Shown: positions 40,353-49,622 of the stretch, piece by piece
Layout: the number at the start of each line of letters is the position of its first letter
Numbering within the stretch: the first letter of the stretch is position 1
Source of the DNA: CAZJHX01 sp964545715
GTDB lineage: Bacteria; Myxococcota_A; UBA9042; GCA-2863065
Direction: 5' to 3'
Assembly: GCA_964545715.1 (NCBI GenBank)
Contig: CAZJHX010000065.1
Location: 1-56,171, forward strand
DNA length: 56,171 bases
The notes under the pieces: model-generated
Told to the model about the DNA's origin: nothing
Database searches by the model: none
The model's input: the letters and a program-made list of their open reading frames with translations, nothing else
Made by a program: the position numbers and the translations under genes

Positions 40353-41912
40353 TTACGCGGCGCGCTCGTAGCGCTGCAGCATCTCTTGAGCGCGGCGTGC
40401 GAACTCGTTTCGCGGGTAGCGCTCGAGGACCTTCTGGAAGAGGCGCAGGCCATCGTCGAGCATGTTGAGGTGCTCGGACATCAGGCGCGCCTGCAGGTAG
40501 AGCGCTCGCGGGGCCCACTTGCCCTTCTTGTTTTTGTCGCGGCCGCGCTTGCACGCGCACGCGGACTCGAAATACATGCCCCACTGGTAGAGCACGCGCG
40601 CGGCGAGCAGGTCTTCCAGTGGTGTGGTCTGGTCGGCGTGGCCCGCGACGATCAGCGCGTCGTACAGGCGCAGAATCTCGGACTGGTTGCGCATTCGCAG
40701 AGCCGCGCGCAGCTCCTCGACCTCGGCGTTGGCGTTGCCGGACTTCACCTGTTCGGCGCGCACGGCCGCGATGTCCACGCCGCTGTCGTTGCTGGTCGGT
40801 CGCACGAGGTTGGTGCGGCGAGTGGTGTCGGTCATGGTCAGAACGCTCGGGCCCCAGCCTTTGCGGGCTCCACCGGACTCGTTACCCACCGCGGCAAGCT
40901 GCTCGCCGGTCTGTGAGGGAATCGGGGGGAGCTTGGCCTGGACGGCGGCGACGGGATCCGGGGCGTTCGGGTCGAAGTCGACGACCTCGGTCGGGCGCCC
41001 GGTGGCGGACGGACGCCGCTTGCCGCGGGTGGTCTCCAACGCCGCGCTCGCAGCGGTCGCGGTGTCGTCGGCCGCGTCGTCGCTGGTGGCGGTGGGCGCG
41101 GGCTCGCTCTCGGGTTCGATCTCGTCTGTCTGGTCCACCGAGAAGTCGGGAAGCTGCTCGGGCGGATGCATGACCGGCACGCCGATCAGGGTGCGCTCGA
41201 GCGGGGGAGCCGGCTCTTTTGGCTGCGGTCGAGCCGCGATGCGCTCACGCGTTGTGGGCGGCTGCAGCGTCGGCTTCACAGACCGCTCGGCGGTCGGCTC
41301 GTCGTCCGCCATTTCGATCGCGGGGCGTCCGATCAACGTGCGACCGTCGGCCGGCAGGGCCAGGTCGACTGGCCCGTGAGGCGCGCGCGGGATGCCCATG
41401 AGCGTTTGGCCGCCTATCGAGTCATCGGTCGCGGCAGCTTTGCGGGCCGGAATCCCCATGAGCGTCTGGCCGCCGTTGGCCAGGCCCAGGTCCGCCGCCT
41501 GGTCGGCACGCGCTCGCGGAATGCCCATCAAGGTGCTGCCGCCAAAGTCCTCGCTGGAGGGGGCGGGCAGGCTCGTATCACTGTCGCTGCGACGCCCGGG
41601 GACGCCGATCATGGTCTCGTTGACGACTGAGGGGTCCGGGGCGGCCGGGGCATCGGGCGCGCTGATGAGCGCCCTTCGGTCGATGGCGTCGACCAGCGCT
41701 TGCGTCTCCAGCATGCCGGTCTGTGCGTTCTTGGGGCGGAAGACCGGGTCACCGGTCGCGGCTTGCTCGAGCGGGCCGTCGCAGTGCACGCAGGTCATGG
41801 TGGCCATGCCGCCTCCGAGTGTCCCGGATGTGCATGCGAGGCACAGATTGCGGTGGCATTCCAAGCATCGCCAGGCGGCTCGTAGACTCGAATGTTTGAA
41901 GCAGTGCTGCAT
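40353..41912 (-). CDS. Zinc-ribbon protein with repeated TLMGIP-type motifs and helical C domain, 519 aa
   Basis: AGGAAG precedes the ATG. The N terminus has a B-box-like Cys/His cluster (C-F-K-H-S, C-L-E-C-H, C-L-A-C, C-V-H-C). Residues ~95-250 hold seven variants of T-L-M-G-I-P (M-I-G-V-P, T-L-M-G-I-P x3, T-L-I-G-R-P, T-L-I-G-V-P and one degenerate), spaced 22-40 residues apart in disordered sequence. Such repeats occur in Myxococcota proteins and may be phospho-Thr or FHA docking sites; that role is inferred. The C-terminal ~150 residues are helical and TPR-like. It is divergent from the CHAT protease gene. Confidence 0.82.
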   Translation of the reverse strand: MQHCFKHSSLRAAWRCLECHRNLCLACTSGTLGGGMATMTCVHCDGPLEQAATGDPVFRPKNAQTGMLETQALVDAIDRRALISAPDAPAAPDPSVVNETMIGVPGRRSDSDTSLPAPSSEDFGGSTLMGIPRARADQAADLGLANGGQTLMGIPARKAAATDDSIGGQTLMGIPRAPHGPVDLALPADGRTLIGRPAIEMADDEPTAERSVKPTLQPPTTRERIAARPQPKEPAPPLERTLIGVPVMHPPEQLPDFSVDQTDEIEPESEPAPTATSDDAADDTATAASAALETTRGKRRPSATGRPTEVVDFDPNAPDPVAAVQAKLPPIPSQTGEQLAAVGNESGGARKGWGPSVLTMTDTTRRTNLVRPTSNDSGVDIAAVRAEQVKSGNANAEVEELRAALRMRNQSEILRLYDALIVAGHADQTTPLEDLLAARVLYQWGMYFESACACKRGRDKNKKGKWAPRALYLQARLMSEHLNMLDDGLRLFQKVLERYPRNEFARRAQEMLQRYERAA

Positions 41913-41974
41913 TGGTTCTTCCTTGCCCTAGATGGTGTATCGACCGGAAGGGCGCGGAAGTTTACCCTTGTATA

Positions 41975-44713
41975 GTGATCGTCTTACTGATGGCGCTGCT
42001 CGCGACGCCCCCAACGATGGCGGAGGCCGATGCTCTGTTCACCGAGGGGCTTGCGCTCTATCACAAGGGGGACTACCGCGGAGCCGCCGAGCGCCTGGAG
42101 AAAGTGCTCGTGATCGGGGAGGCGCATTTTGGCAAAGAGCACCGCGCCCTGGCTCGGGTGCTCAATGCGCTGGGGCTGTCGCTGACGTACACCGGCAACT
42201 ACAAGCGCGGGCGACGGATGCTGGAGCGGGCGCTCAAGCTGGGGGAGTCGCCGAGCACGCTGAACAACCTGGGCTTCGCATTGAAGAAGATGGGCGACTA
42301 CAAGGCGGCGCGCCCCGTCTACGAGCGTGCCCTGGTGCTGATGAAGCGCGTGGCGGGTCCGGAGCACCCGCAGGTCGGGGTCCTCACGGACAACCTGGCC
42401 AGCCTGCTGGTGGAGCTGGCGGACTACGATGAAGCGCGACGGCTGTACGAGTCGGCAAACGCGCTCTTCGTGAAGGTCAACGGTCCTGAGCACGCGACCG
42501 TGGCGACCAATCTCAACAACCAGGGCGTGTTGCTGAAGCAGATCGGTGACCACGACGGGGCGATTGCGGCCTATCGGCGGGTCTTGAAGATCTGGGAGAA
42601 GGCGCTTGGCGCGGATCACCCCAACGTCGGTGTCACGCTGGACAACCTGGCGACGTCATACTCCGACAAAGGGCGCTACGCGGAGGCCATCCCGCTGTTT
42701 GAGCGGTCGCTGGCCATTCAGCAGAAGCGCCTGGGGGCCGAGCACGAGTCGCTGGCGTTGACCCTCAACAACATGGGCTGGGCACAGCTGCGCGCCGGGA
42801 TGCGGGATCAGGCCCGCATCACCTTGAAGCGCTCGGTCGCCATCACGCGAAAAGCGCTGGGGGCGGACCACATACAGACGGCGGTGGCGCTCTCCAATCT
42901 CGCGGACGCCCACCTGTTCGCGGGTGAGCACAAGAAGGCGGGCCGGCTGTTCAAGCAGTCCAAGCGCATCCTGGTCAAGGCGCTTGGGCCGGATCACCCG
43001 TTTGTGGCGGAGCGGCTGAAGGGGTTGGCGGAGGTCGCGCTGGCGGGCGGTCGCCGAAAAGAGGCCCGCACGCACGCGCTGGAGTCGCTGCGCATCGCCG
43101 AAAAGGCTGTCTCCGCGCTGCTGTGGTCCACGTCGGAGCGCGAGCGGCTGGCGGTCGTAGCCGGCCATCGCGGGAAGGTGGATCTGCTGCTGGCCGTGCT
43201 GGACGACCCGGCCGTCGCTTACAACGTCGTGCTGCGCTGGAAGGCCGCGGTCCTCTCCAGTCGCATCGAGCAGCGTGACCAGCTGCGACGCCACGCGGAC
43301 CCGAGCGTGCATGCGCAGCTGGAGGCGCTTGCAAGCGTCCGCACGCGGCTCGCGACGTTGACGGTGGCGGTGCCGGCCCCGGCTCAGAGGCAGGCTGTCG
43401 CCGCCCGGCTGACGGCGCTCACGTCCGAAAAGGAGCGGCTGGAGCGCGAGCTGTCCCGGCGCAGCGACCGCTTCAGGCAGGCCGGTGATCGCAGCCGCGC
43501 CAAGGCCCGCGACATCTGCGCCGGCCTGGCGCAGGGCGCGGCCATCGTGGACTACGTGCGCTACTACCGGGGCGTCAACCCGCACTTCACGGCGTTTGTA
43601 CTGCGGGCGGGCCAGTGCGATGCCCCGATCCGCGTCGCGCTGGGCCCGGCCAAAACGATCGACGATGCCGTCGAGGGGTTTCGCAAGGCGATCTACGACG
43701 AGCTGCTGGTCGAAGAGGTCATCGAGGCAGCGCGGGTCGCCCGCCGGGCGATCTGGGACAAGGTCTCGCCACACCTCGCGGGTCGCCGATACGTCTGGGT
43801 GGTGCCCGATGGGGCCGTGAACGGCATCCCGTTCGCCGCCTTTCCGCGTGGGGATGAGGAGACTCTGCCCGAGGACACCCGCTATCTGGTGGAGCGCTAC
43901 ACCTTCAGCTATCTGGCCACCGCGCGGGACGCCTTGCGTCACAGCACGCCCGCGCTCGCCAAAGCCAACGCGGGACGGCGCCTGGTGGTCGGCGGCGTGA
44001 CCTACGAGCCGGCCGGGGCGGTGCAGGTGGCCGACGCCGGCGCGGTCAAGACCCGTGGCGCGGGCTGCGGGCTGGCGGACAAGCTGGCCTATGCCTACCT
44101 GCCGGCCTCACGGACCGAGGCCGACACGGTCGCCAAAGCGCTGGGCGACAAGACGCAGGTGATGCAGGGCGCGGCCGCCACGGAGTCGGCGATCCGCGCG
44201 GCGCTGCAGAAGAGCTCCATCGCGCACCTGGCGACCCATGGCTACTTTGCTGGTCAGTGCGCTGAGCGTTTTGGCGGCATGAACCCGCTCGTGCTCTCCG
44301 GCGTCGCGCTGGCGGGCGCCAATGCGGAGCGGTCGACGCGCACCGCGGGTGGCAGCGACGGCATTCTGACGGCCGAAGAGGTGGCCGGCCTGGAGCTGTC
44401 CGGCCTGCAGCTGATGATCCTGTCCGCCTGTGAGACCGGGCTGGGCGACGTCCGCAGCGGCCAGGGCGTTCTGGGGCTGCGCTGGGCCTTCTCCGTGGCC
44501 GGCGCCCGCGCCCTGGTCATGAGCTTGTGGAAGGTGCCGGACGAAGAGACGCGCCACCTGATGGAGCATTTCTACGTGGCGGTGGCGGCAAACCCGCAGG
44601 CGGACAAGGCCGTTGCGCTGCGCGCCGCCCAGCTGGCGCTGCTGAAACGTCTGAGGCGGGAGGGCGAGGCCAATCCATGGGCCTGGGCGGCCTTCATCGT
44701 CTCGGGGCGTTAA
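41975..44713 (+). CDS. TPR-CHAT caspase-like protease with signal peptide, 912 aa
   Basis: Eleven or so tetratricopeptide repeats (about residues 20-400), each near 40 residues with A-L-x-Y/L and G-x-D-H-P/E-H-P pattern, are followed by a coiled-coil region and a CHAT domain (about 560-912). The catalytic His is ~755 in A-T-H-G-Y and the Cys ~819 in L-S-A-C-E-T-G-L-G. GTG at 41975 gives a short hydrophobic N terminus ending T-M-A-E-A, a likely signal peptide; ATG at 41990 is an alternative. TATAGT at 41971-41976 could be a -10 for the ATG. CHAT proteases serve in caspase-like cleavage and in defence systems, but TPR-CHAT proteins are common in this phylum. The stop shares TTAA with the convergent gene. 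Confidence 0.88.
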   Translation: MIVLLMALLATPPTMAEADALFTEGLALYHKGDYRGAAERLEKVLVIGEAHFGKEHRALARVLNALGLSLTYTGNYKRGRRMLERALKLGESPSTLNNLGFALKKMGDYKAARPVYERALVLMKRVAGPEHPQVGVLTDNLASLLVELADYDEARRLYESANALFVKVNGPEHATVATNLNNQGVLLKQIGDHDGAIAAYRRVLKIWEKALGADHPNVGVTLDNLATSYSDKGRYAEAIPLFERSLAIQQKRLGAEHESLALTLNNMGWAQLRAGMRDQARITLKRSVAITRKALGADHIQTAVALSNLADAHLFAGEHKKAGRLFKQSKRILVKALGPDHPFVAERLKGLAEVALAGGRRKEARTHALESLRIAEKAVSALLWSTSERERLAVVAGHRGKVDLLLAVLDDPAVAYNVVLRWKAAVLSSRIEQRDQLRRHADPSVHAQLEALASVRTRLATLTVAVPAPAQRQAVAARLTALTSEKERLERELSRRSDRFRQAGDRSRAKARDICAGLAQGAAIVDYVRYYRGVNPHFTAFVLRAGQCDAPIRVALGPAKTIDDAVEGFRKAIYDELLVEEVIEAARVARRAIWDKVSPHLAGRRYVWVVPDGAVNGIPFAAFPRGDEETLPEDTRYLVERYTFSYLATARDALRHSTPALAKANAGRRLVVGGVTYEPAGAVQVADAGAVKTRGAGCGLADKLAYAYLPASRTEADTVAKALGDKTQVMQGAAATESAIRAALQKSSIAHLATHGYFAGQCAERFGGMNPLVLSGVALAGANAERSTRTAGGSDGILTAEEVAGLELSGLQLMILSACETGLGDVRSGQGVLGLRWAFSVAGARALVMSLWKVPDEETRHLMEHFYVAVAANPQADKAVALRAAQLALLKRLRREGEANPWAWAAFIVSGR

Positions 44714-47406
44714 CGCTTTCGCGCGCCACCGCTCTTGCTGTGGCGACGAGCTGCCCGGCGGCGGTGTGGGTTGGCGTCCGGGAACAGCCGCACAACGCGT
44801 GACGGCCGGCTGACCGCGTGGACGATCAGGCGTTGCTCGGCCAGCGTCGGTGTGTCGACCACCGTGCCCTGGCTCTCGCCCGGGAGCAGCTCCAACAGGG
44901 CGCTTCGGCCATCAGCGGCGGTCGCCGGCTGGTACAGGTGCAGGGCCGATTCGGCGCGCGTCGGCATCCACACCGCCGCTTTGACCCCTCGACGCTCGAA
45001 GACGGTGACGACGTCGGCGATGCGAGCGTCCCTCAGCCGGGCGATCCACACGAAGCCGTTGTAATCCAGGCCCACCACCGTGGCCGCGGGATGCCGTATG
45101 TCGTTGTCGGCTCTCGCCGGATCGAGGCCGTGCATCACGCAGCCGCCAAGGTCCAGCGTCACAGTGTCGGCCTCGTCGGGCGCCACGCCCAGCGGCACGG
45201 TGGCCATCAGCGTCGTCCGGTCAAAGCCCTCCCGGCTGTGCGTGATGTGCACCGCGTTGGGATCCAGCTGCAGGACCTCGATCTCTGCCACCCGCTCGGA
45301 CGTGTCGTCCGCGCCTCCCAGCAGCGTCCACGCCATGCGCGGGGGAGTGTCGGCGTTGTGCGGCAGGCCGTCGACCAGCCAGCGGCCCTCGCCGGCGGAC
45401 GGGTTGTCCGTGATGGGCGTCAGGTCCTTGCCCGGGACCACGGTGCGATGCGACAGGTAAAAGAAGTCGCGATAGTCCACGCCCAGGTAGCGGGTCGGGT
45501 GGTTCATGTGGCGCACGCGCTCGTTCAGCAGCACGCCCTCGATCCGGTGGCCGGCGATCTCCTTCACCGCGGCGGGGTCTCTGGGCCGCTCGCCGTCCGC
45601 TAGATGTCGATAGAGTTCGAAACCCGTGTGGCCCCAGTTCATGTCGAGATGCACGGCGTACTGGCAGCCGGCTTTGATGGCCGCGTTGGCCAGCGCGCGA
45701 TGGTCCGAGAAGTCGGCGTAGAAGTACATGACGTGGCCGTGCCCCGTGTAACAAAGCGCGCTGCGCACGGTCCAGCCGTCCTTGGCGCCCGCCACGTTCT
45801 GCGTGCCGCCGAACTTCTTTCGGTAGTACGGGTTCACCACACCGTCTTCGACGAGCGGCTGCAGGTTCTGGCGATAGCTGATGATGTTCTCCGGGATCGG
45901 GGCGCGCGGCAGCCAGGTGCCGAAGGCGGGGCGGCCGTCGTCCAACAGCGCGATGGTGGCGCCATACGAGCGCGGCGGCAGCAGGACCTTCTTGTCGACC
46001 ATCATGCCGAACCAGATATGCGTGGTTTGGAAGCCGCCGTTGAACGCCGCCACGACGTCCGCGACGTGTCCGGGGTCTCGCGGGATGCGCCCGTCGCCGC
46101 GGTGGGCCGTCTGCGGGATCGGCTCCCGGGTCCCCGCCCGCATGTTCATGACCAGGCGACGCGGATCCCACGCGATGATCGTCAGCCGCTTGCGCGTGTA
46201 GTGCGGGCTGGGCCGCATCCACGTGGTGTAGAAGAGCGGCGCTTCGTTGGGGCGCCGGTTGATGCGGTCGTCGTGAAACGGCTCCCAGATGCCTTCTCCG
46301 GGCGCGCGGTGCCGCAGGATGTGGCCAGTGGGCGCCGGCGGCCAGGCGAAGTCGCCGGTCTCGCTTTGCAGCAGCGCCTTTTCCCGTGCGACCTGGACCA
46401 CCTCCTCGACGGCTGCGATCTGGGCGGGCGTCTCGGCCTCCACGATGGGCTCCTCGGCCACATCGACGACGTCGTCGACCACCTCCGCAACCTCGGCCTG
46501 CACGACTTTGGCGGTGAAGTAGAACTCCTTGAGCAGCTCGATGGACGTGCCCACCCACTGGGGCGCCAGGCCCTGATCGGCAAAGCCGCGACCGCGATCG
46601 GCGAACCAGTTGAGGAAGGCCATCGTCATCTTGCGCTCGGCCGGCAGGCGTGTGAGACGCAGCGCTCCGTCGGTGGCGACGCCGTCGTCCAGCGAGATGC
46701 GGGAGATCAGCGTGTGGCCGCTGGTGACGCTGAGCCGGCGATCGCCCAGGGTCAGCTCGACCGATCCGGCTGTCCCGACGTCACTCGCCGACTCGACTCC
46801 GTAGTGATCCAGCGCCACACCCTCCACCTGGCCGGTGCGCTCCAGGTTGCTGATCCGGTCGCCCATGCGCTGCCAGAAGGTCCACGTGTCCACGCCGGTG
46901 ACCTGCGGATCCTCCCCGGACAGGTCACGCACCTCCAGGGCGGCGAGCTGCCCATCGTAAAGGGCCGCCGTGGCAACTCGCGTGCCGTTGACGTCCAGGG
47001 CTGCGTCGTCCGAGTGGGAGGAGCGCGTCAGGTTGACCACCCACGCGGCGTCGAACACCAGGCCGCTGGGTGAGACGCGGGCCTCCAGCCGATACAGGTC
47101 CCTGGCGGCCCCGCCCTCGGGAACGGCCAGCGCGACAAAGGTGTGATGTGCAAAGGCGTCGCGCAGTGACGGGCGGCCCGGTGGTCCGTTGATCCAGGCC
47201 ACGTCCGTGTCGCTTTCGATGACGCGCAGCTGGCGGGTCTCCATCAGGAGTGCCGCCACGTTCTTTCTCACTGCGTCCTGAACCCGCTCGCCATCCGCGG
47301 CCGGCCGCACGGCGCTGTCCCGTACGAAGTCGCCCACACGAGACCCAGCCACCGTTCCCAGGATCATGAGAACCAGGCCGAGTCTGTAGTTGGCAGGACG
47401 GGGCAT
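44710..47406 (-). CDS. Phosphodiester glycosidase (NAGPA-like) domain protein, 898 aa
   Basis: The ATG at 47406 is followed by a hydrophobic N terminus (L-G-L-V-L-M-I-L-G-T-V-A-G) that is a signal peptide or anchor. A beta-rich domain spans about 60-300. An Ala/Glu/Val-rich helical stretch follows at about 315-360. The catalytic-type domain has V-A-A-F-N-G-G-F and the run G-A-T-I-A-L-L-D-D-G-R-P, typical of the phosphodiester glycosidase (DUF2233) family, ending about residue 620. The C-terminal ~270 residues are beta-rich and end in an Arg/Lys-rich tail. It likely acts outside the cytoplasm on phosphoglycan linkages. Substrate unknown. Confidence 0.78.
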   Translation of the reverse strand: MPRPANYRLGLVLMILGTVAGSRVGDFVRDSAVRPAADGERVQDAVRKNVAALLMETRQLRVIESDTDVAWINGPPGRPSLRDAFAHHTFVALAVPEGGAARDLYRLEARVSPSGLVFDAAWVVNLTRSSHSDDAALDVNGTRVATAALYDGQLAALEVRDLSGEDPQVTGVDTWTFWQRMGDRISNLERTGQVEGVALDHYGVESASDVGTAGSVELTLGDRRLSVTSGHTLISRISLDDGVATDGALRLTRLPAERKMTMAFLNWFADRGRGFADQGLAPQWVGTSIELLKEFYFTAKVVQAEVAEVVDDVVDVAEEPIVEAETPAQIAAVEEVVQVAREKALLQSETGDFAWPPAPTGHILRHRAPGEGIWEPFHDDRINRRPNEAPLFYTTWMRPSPHYTRKRLTIIAWDPRRLVMNMRAGTREPIPQTAHRGDGRIPRDPGHVADVVAAFNGGFQTTHIWFGMMVDKKVLLPPRSYGATIALLDDGRPAFGTWLPRAPIPENIISYRQNLQPLVEDGVVNPYYRKKFGGTQNVAGAKDGWTVRSALCYTGHGHVMYFYADFSDHRALANAAIKAGCQYAVHLDMNWGHTGFELYRHLADGERPRDPAAVKEIAGHRIEGVLLNERVRHMNHPTRYLGVDYRDFFYLSHRTVVPGKDLTPITDNPSAGEGRWLVDGLPHNADTPPRMAWTLLGGADDTSERVAEIEVLQLDPNAVHITHSREGFDRTTLMATVPLGVAPDEADTVTLDLGGCVMHGLDPARADNDIRHPAATVVGLDYNGFVWIARLRDARIADVVTVFERRGVKAAVWMPTRAESALHLYQPATAADGRSALLELLPGESQGTVVDTPTLAEQRLIVHAVSRPSRVVRLFPDANPHRRRAARRHSKSGGARKR

Positions 47407-47427
47407 CACTGGATTACCAAAAACGAA

Positions 47428-47473
47428 TTGCACTGTAAATGCAAAGAATAACGCGGTTCGCAGAACTTTGCAC
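47428..47473. promoter_or_regulatory. AT-rich divergent promoter region with TTGCA repeats
   Basis: TTGCA at 47428-47432 and TGCAA at 47440-47444 form an inverted repeat, and a second TTGCAC lies at 47468-47473. They occupy the 90-bp gap between the divergent glycosidase and cytochrome genes, whose AT content is high for this window. On the minus strand GGTAAT (plus 47413-47418) ends six bases before the ATG at 47406, a possible near-leaderless start. No ribosome binding site is seen for either gene. Confidence 0.35.
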
Positions 47474-47496
47474 AACTTCGTGCGTCCAACGTCTTC

Positions 47497-49554
47497 ATGC
47501 TGTTTCGCCACACGCCGCTCATTCTTCTCGCGATCACCCTCGGCGCCTCCGCCACCGCGCGCTCCAAGCGCATGATGCCCCGGCAGGTTCCCGCCGATAT
47601 CCCGCTGGATTTGCGAGAGGTTGTGAGTGATCCGGGCGTCGGCGAGGTCGCCACCCTGAAGCCGTTCAAGGTGCAGCCCCACCTGACCGGCAGCACCATC
47701 GCTCTGACCCATGACGAGCGCTTCCTGGTTGTCGCCGATCGCGAGAACAACGCCGTCGTGGTGCTCGACCCCAACACCCGCACCGTCCGCCACACGGTGC
47801 TGGTCGGCCGCGGACCGGAGCGGCTCGTCGTCAGCGACGACAATCTGGCCTACGTGACCTGCCGCTTTGGGCGGTCCGTAGACATCGTGGACATACGACG
47901 CGGCGCGGTCGTGAGCTCGATCAGCGCCGGCGTCGAACCTTACGGAGTGGCGCTGACGCCCGACCAGGAGACCCTGCTGGTCACGTCGTCAGCCACGGGC
48001 GAGCTGATCGCCGTCGCGCGCCGCACAATGCGCGAGCGCTTCCGCCTTCAGCTGGACGCCTGGCCGGCCGCGGTCACGGCGCATCCCAACGGTCGGCAGG
48101 CCTTCGTGTCCCACTTTCACGGGGCGGGCGTCGATGTCATCGATCTCAAGACGGAGCGCCGCACAAAGAGCCTGACCCTGCCGTCGGGCCACTCGGGCCA
48201 CGCCAACCGCCTGCTGTTCGCCCGCAAAGAGAGCCGCAAGCCCAACTACGCGGTTGCGGCCACGGTCTCGCCCGGCGGGACGCGCCTCTTTGTCAGCCAC
48301 ACGATGGTCGACACCGGCAGCACACGGCCGGTCAGCGTCAGCGTCGGGGGCTACGGTGTGGACGTGTCGCTGCCGATCGTGGCAAGCGTCACGTCCTTTG
48401 ATCTACGCACCGGCGAGGTGCTGCGCCCCGAGCGCGGACGCACGGTCGCCAACTCGAGCCGCTTTCAAAAGCTGAACCAGGCCAATATGGCGATGCGCGG
48501 CATCAGCCAGCCGATGGCCATAGCCCACCACCCGGGCCAGGCTCTGCTCTTCATGGTGGCGATGGGCAGCGACACGGTCCTGGCCTTTGACACGCGCACC
48601 AAGGACCCGCTGGTGCGGCCCGTCGCGCGGCTGAAGACGGGCCACGCCCCGCTCGGTCTGGCGATCTCGCGCACCGGCAGCGTGTTTGTGCACAACAGTC
48701 ACAGCTTTGACGTCGCCGTATTCGACGTCGCGCCCAAAGCCACCCGGGTCGTCCCCCACCTTCAACCGTCTCACCGCTTTGCGTACGGTCGCGACCCGCT
48801 GCCGGCCGATGTGGCGCGCGGACGCCGGCTGTTTTTTGCGGCCAACGATACCCGGATCGGGGGACCGTCCGCCTTTGCGTGCGCGTCCTGCCACATGGAC
48901 GGACGCGCTGACGGGCTGGTCTGGAGCTCCGGCAGCGGTCCCCGCCAGACGCCGATTCTGGCGGGACGTCTGGACGGCACCGGGCCCTACAATTGGCTGG
49001 GCACCGAGTCCGCGCTGGAGGACAATATCCACAAGACGATCGGCCGCCTGGGCGGCAGCGGCATCAAACCTCAGGAGTCCCAGGACCTGGCGCGCTACAT
49101 CTCGCGATATCTCCCGCGGCTGGACAACCCCAACCCGACCGGCACCGCCGAGGTGGCGCTGGGGCGAAAGCTCTTCCACGATGCCGACGTGGGCTGCAGC
49201 AGCTGCCATACGAGCAACCAGCGATTCACCGACGGGCTGCTTCACGACGTCGGTACGACCACCGACCGTGAGAAGCAGCTGTGGAAACAGCAGGCCAACC
49301 TGCGACGTCAGGTTCAAAACCAGAAGCAGAACTTTGGCCGGCGCGTCGTCATGCTGGCCGCTGAGCCGCCGATCGCCTACAACACGCCCGGCCTGCGCCA
49401 CGTCTGGGCCTCGGGCCCCTACTACCACGACGGCAGCTCAAAGACGCTGCGCGACGTCATCACCACCGGCAACCGAGGCGACCGGATGGGCAAGACCTCC
49501 CACCTGGCGTCCGCTGAGGTGGATGCGCTTGTCGCCTACGTGAAGACCTTGTAG
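47497..49554 (+). CDS. Di-haem cytochrome c / YVTN beta-propeller protein, 685 aa
   Basis: A signal peptide (residues 1-21) is followed by a seven-blade-like propeller (about 55-420) with repeats such as V-V-V-L-D-P-N-T-R-T-V and D-I-V-D-I-R-R-G. Two covalent haem motifs follow: C462-A-S-C465-H466 and C567-S-S-C570-H571. Domains joined like this resemble MauG/CcpA-type di-haem peroxidases fused to a propeller. An oxidative role in the periplasm is likely. The gene is divergent from the glycosidase and ends just before the J-domain operon. Confidence 0.85.
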   Translation: MLFRHTPLILLAITLGASATARSKRMMPRQVPADIPLDLREVVSDPGVGEVATLKPFKVQPHLTGSTIALTHDERFLVVADRENNAVVVLDPNTRTVRHTVLVGRGPERLVVSDDNLAYVTCRFGRSVDIVDIRRGAVVSSISAGVEPYGVALTPDQETLLVTSSATGELIAVARRTMRERFRLQLDAWPAAVTAHPNGRQAFVSHFHGAGVDVIDLKTERRTKSLTLPSGHSGHANRLLFARKESRKPNYAVAATVSPGGTRLFVSHTMVDTGSTRPVSVSVGGYGVDVSLPIVASVTSFDLRTGEVLRPERGRTVANSSRFQKLNQANMAMRGISQPMAIAHHPGQALLFMVAMGSDTVLAFDTRTKDPLVRPVARLKTGHAPLGLAISRTGSVFVHNSHSFDVAVFDVAPKATRVVPHLQPSHRFAYGRDPLPADVARGRRLFFAANDTRIGGPSAFACASCHMDGRADGLVWSSGSGPRQTPILAGRLDGTGPYNWLGTESALEDNIHKTIGRLGGSGIKPQESQDLARYISRYLPRLDNPNPTGTAEVALGRKLFHDADVGCSSCHTSNQRFTDGLLHDVGTTTDREKQLWKQQANLRRQVQNQKQNFGRRVVMLAAEPPIAYNTPGLRHVWASGPYYHDGSSKTLRDVITTGNRGDRMGKTSHLASAEVDALVAYVKTL

Positions 49555-49559
49555 CCAAC

Positions 49560-49589
49560 TTGCCGTCGGTCGCCGCCAAACGTTACACT
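49560..49589 (+). promoter_or_regulatory. Candidate promoter of the J-domain/DUF1338/YkgJ operon
   Basis: TTGCCG at 49560-49565 and TACACT at 49584-49589 are 18 bases apart, each matching four of six consensus bases. The start codon lies 34 bases further on. A G-rich stretch at 49598-49605 sits in the leader. Confidence 0.4.
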
Positions 49590-49622
49590 CAAGGCGTGAG
49601 GGGGGACGCTTAGAGCACGTCG

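Noticed and set aside
40256..40453. Upstream part of the HsdM-like open frame as coding
   Set aside because: It is antisense-like (Arg/Ser/Cys-rich), overlaps the 3' end of the zinc-ribbon protein gene and has no alignment to HsdM N termini that I recognise.
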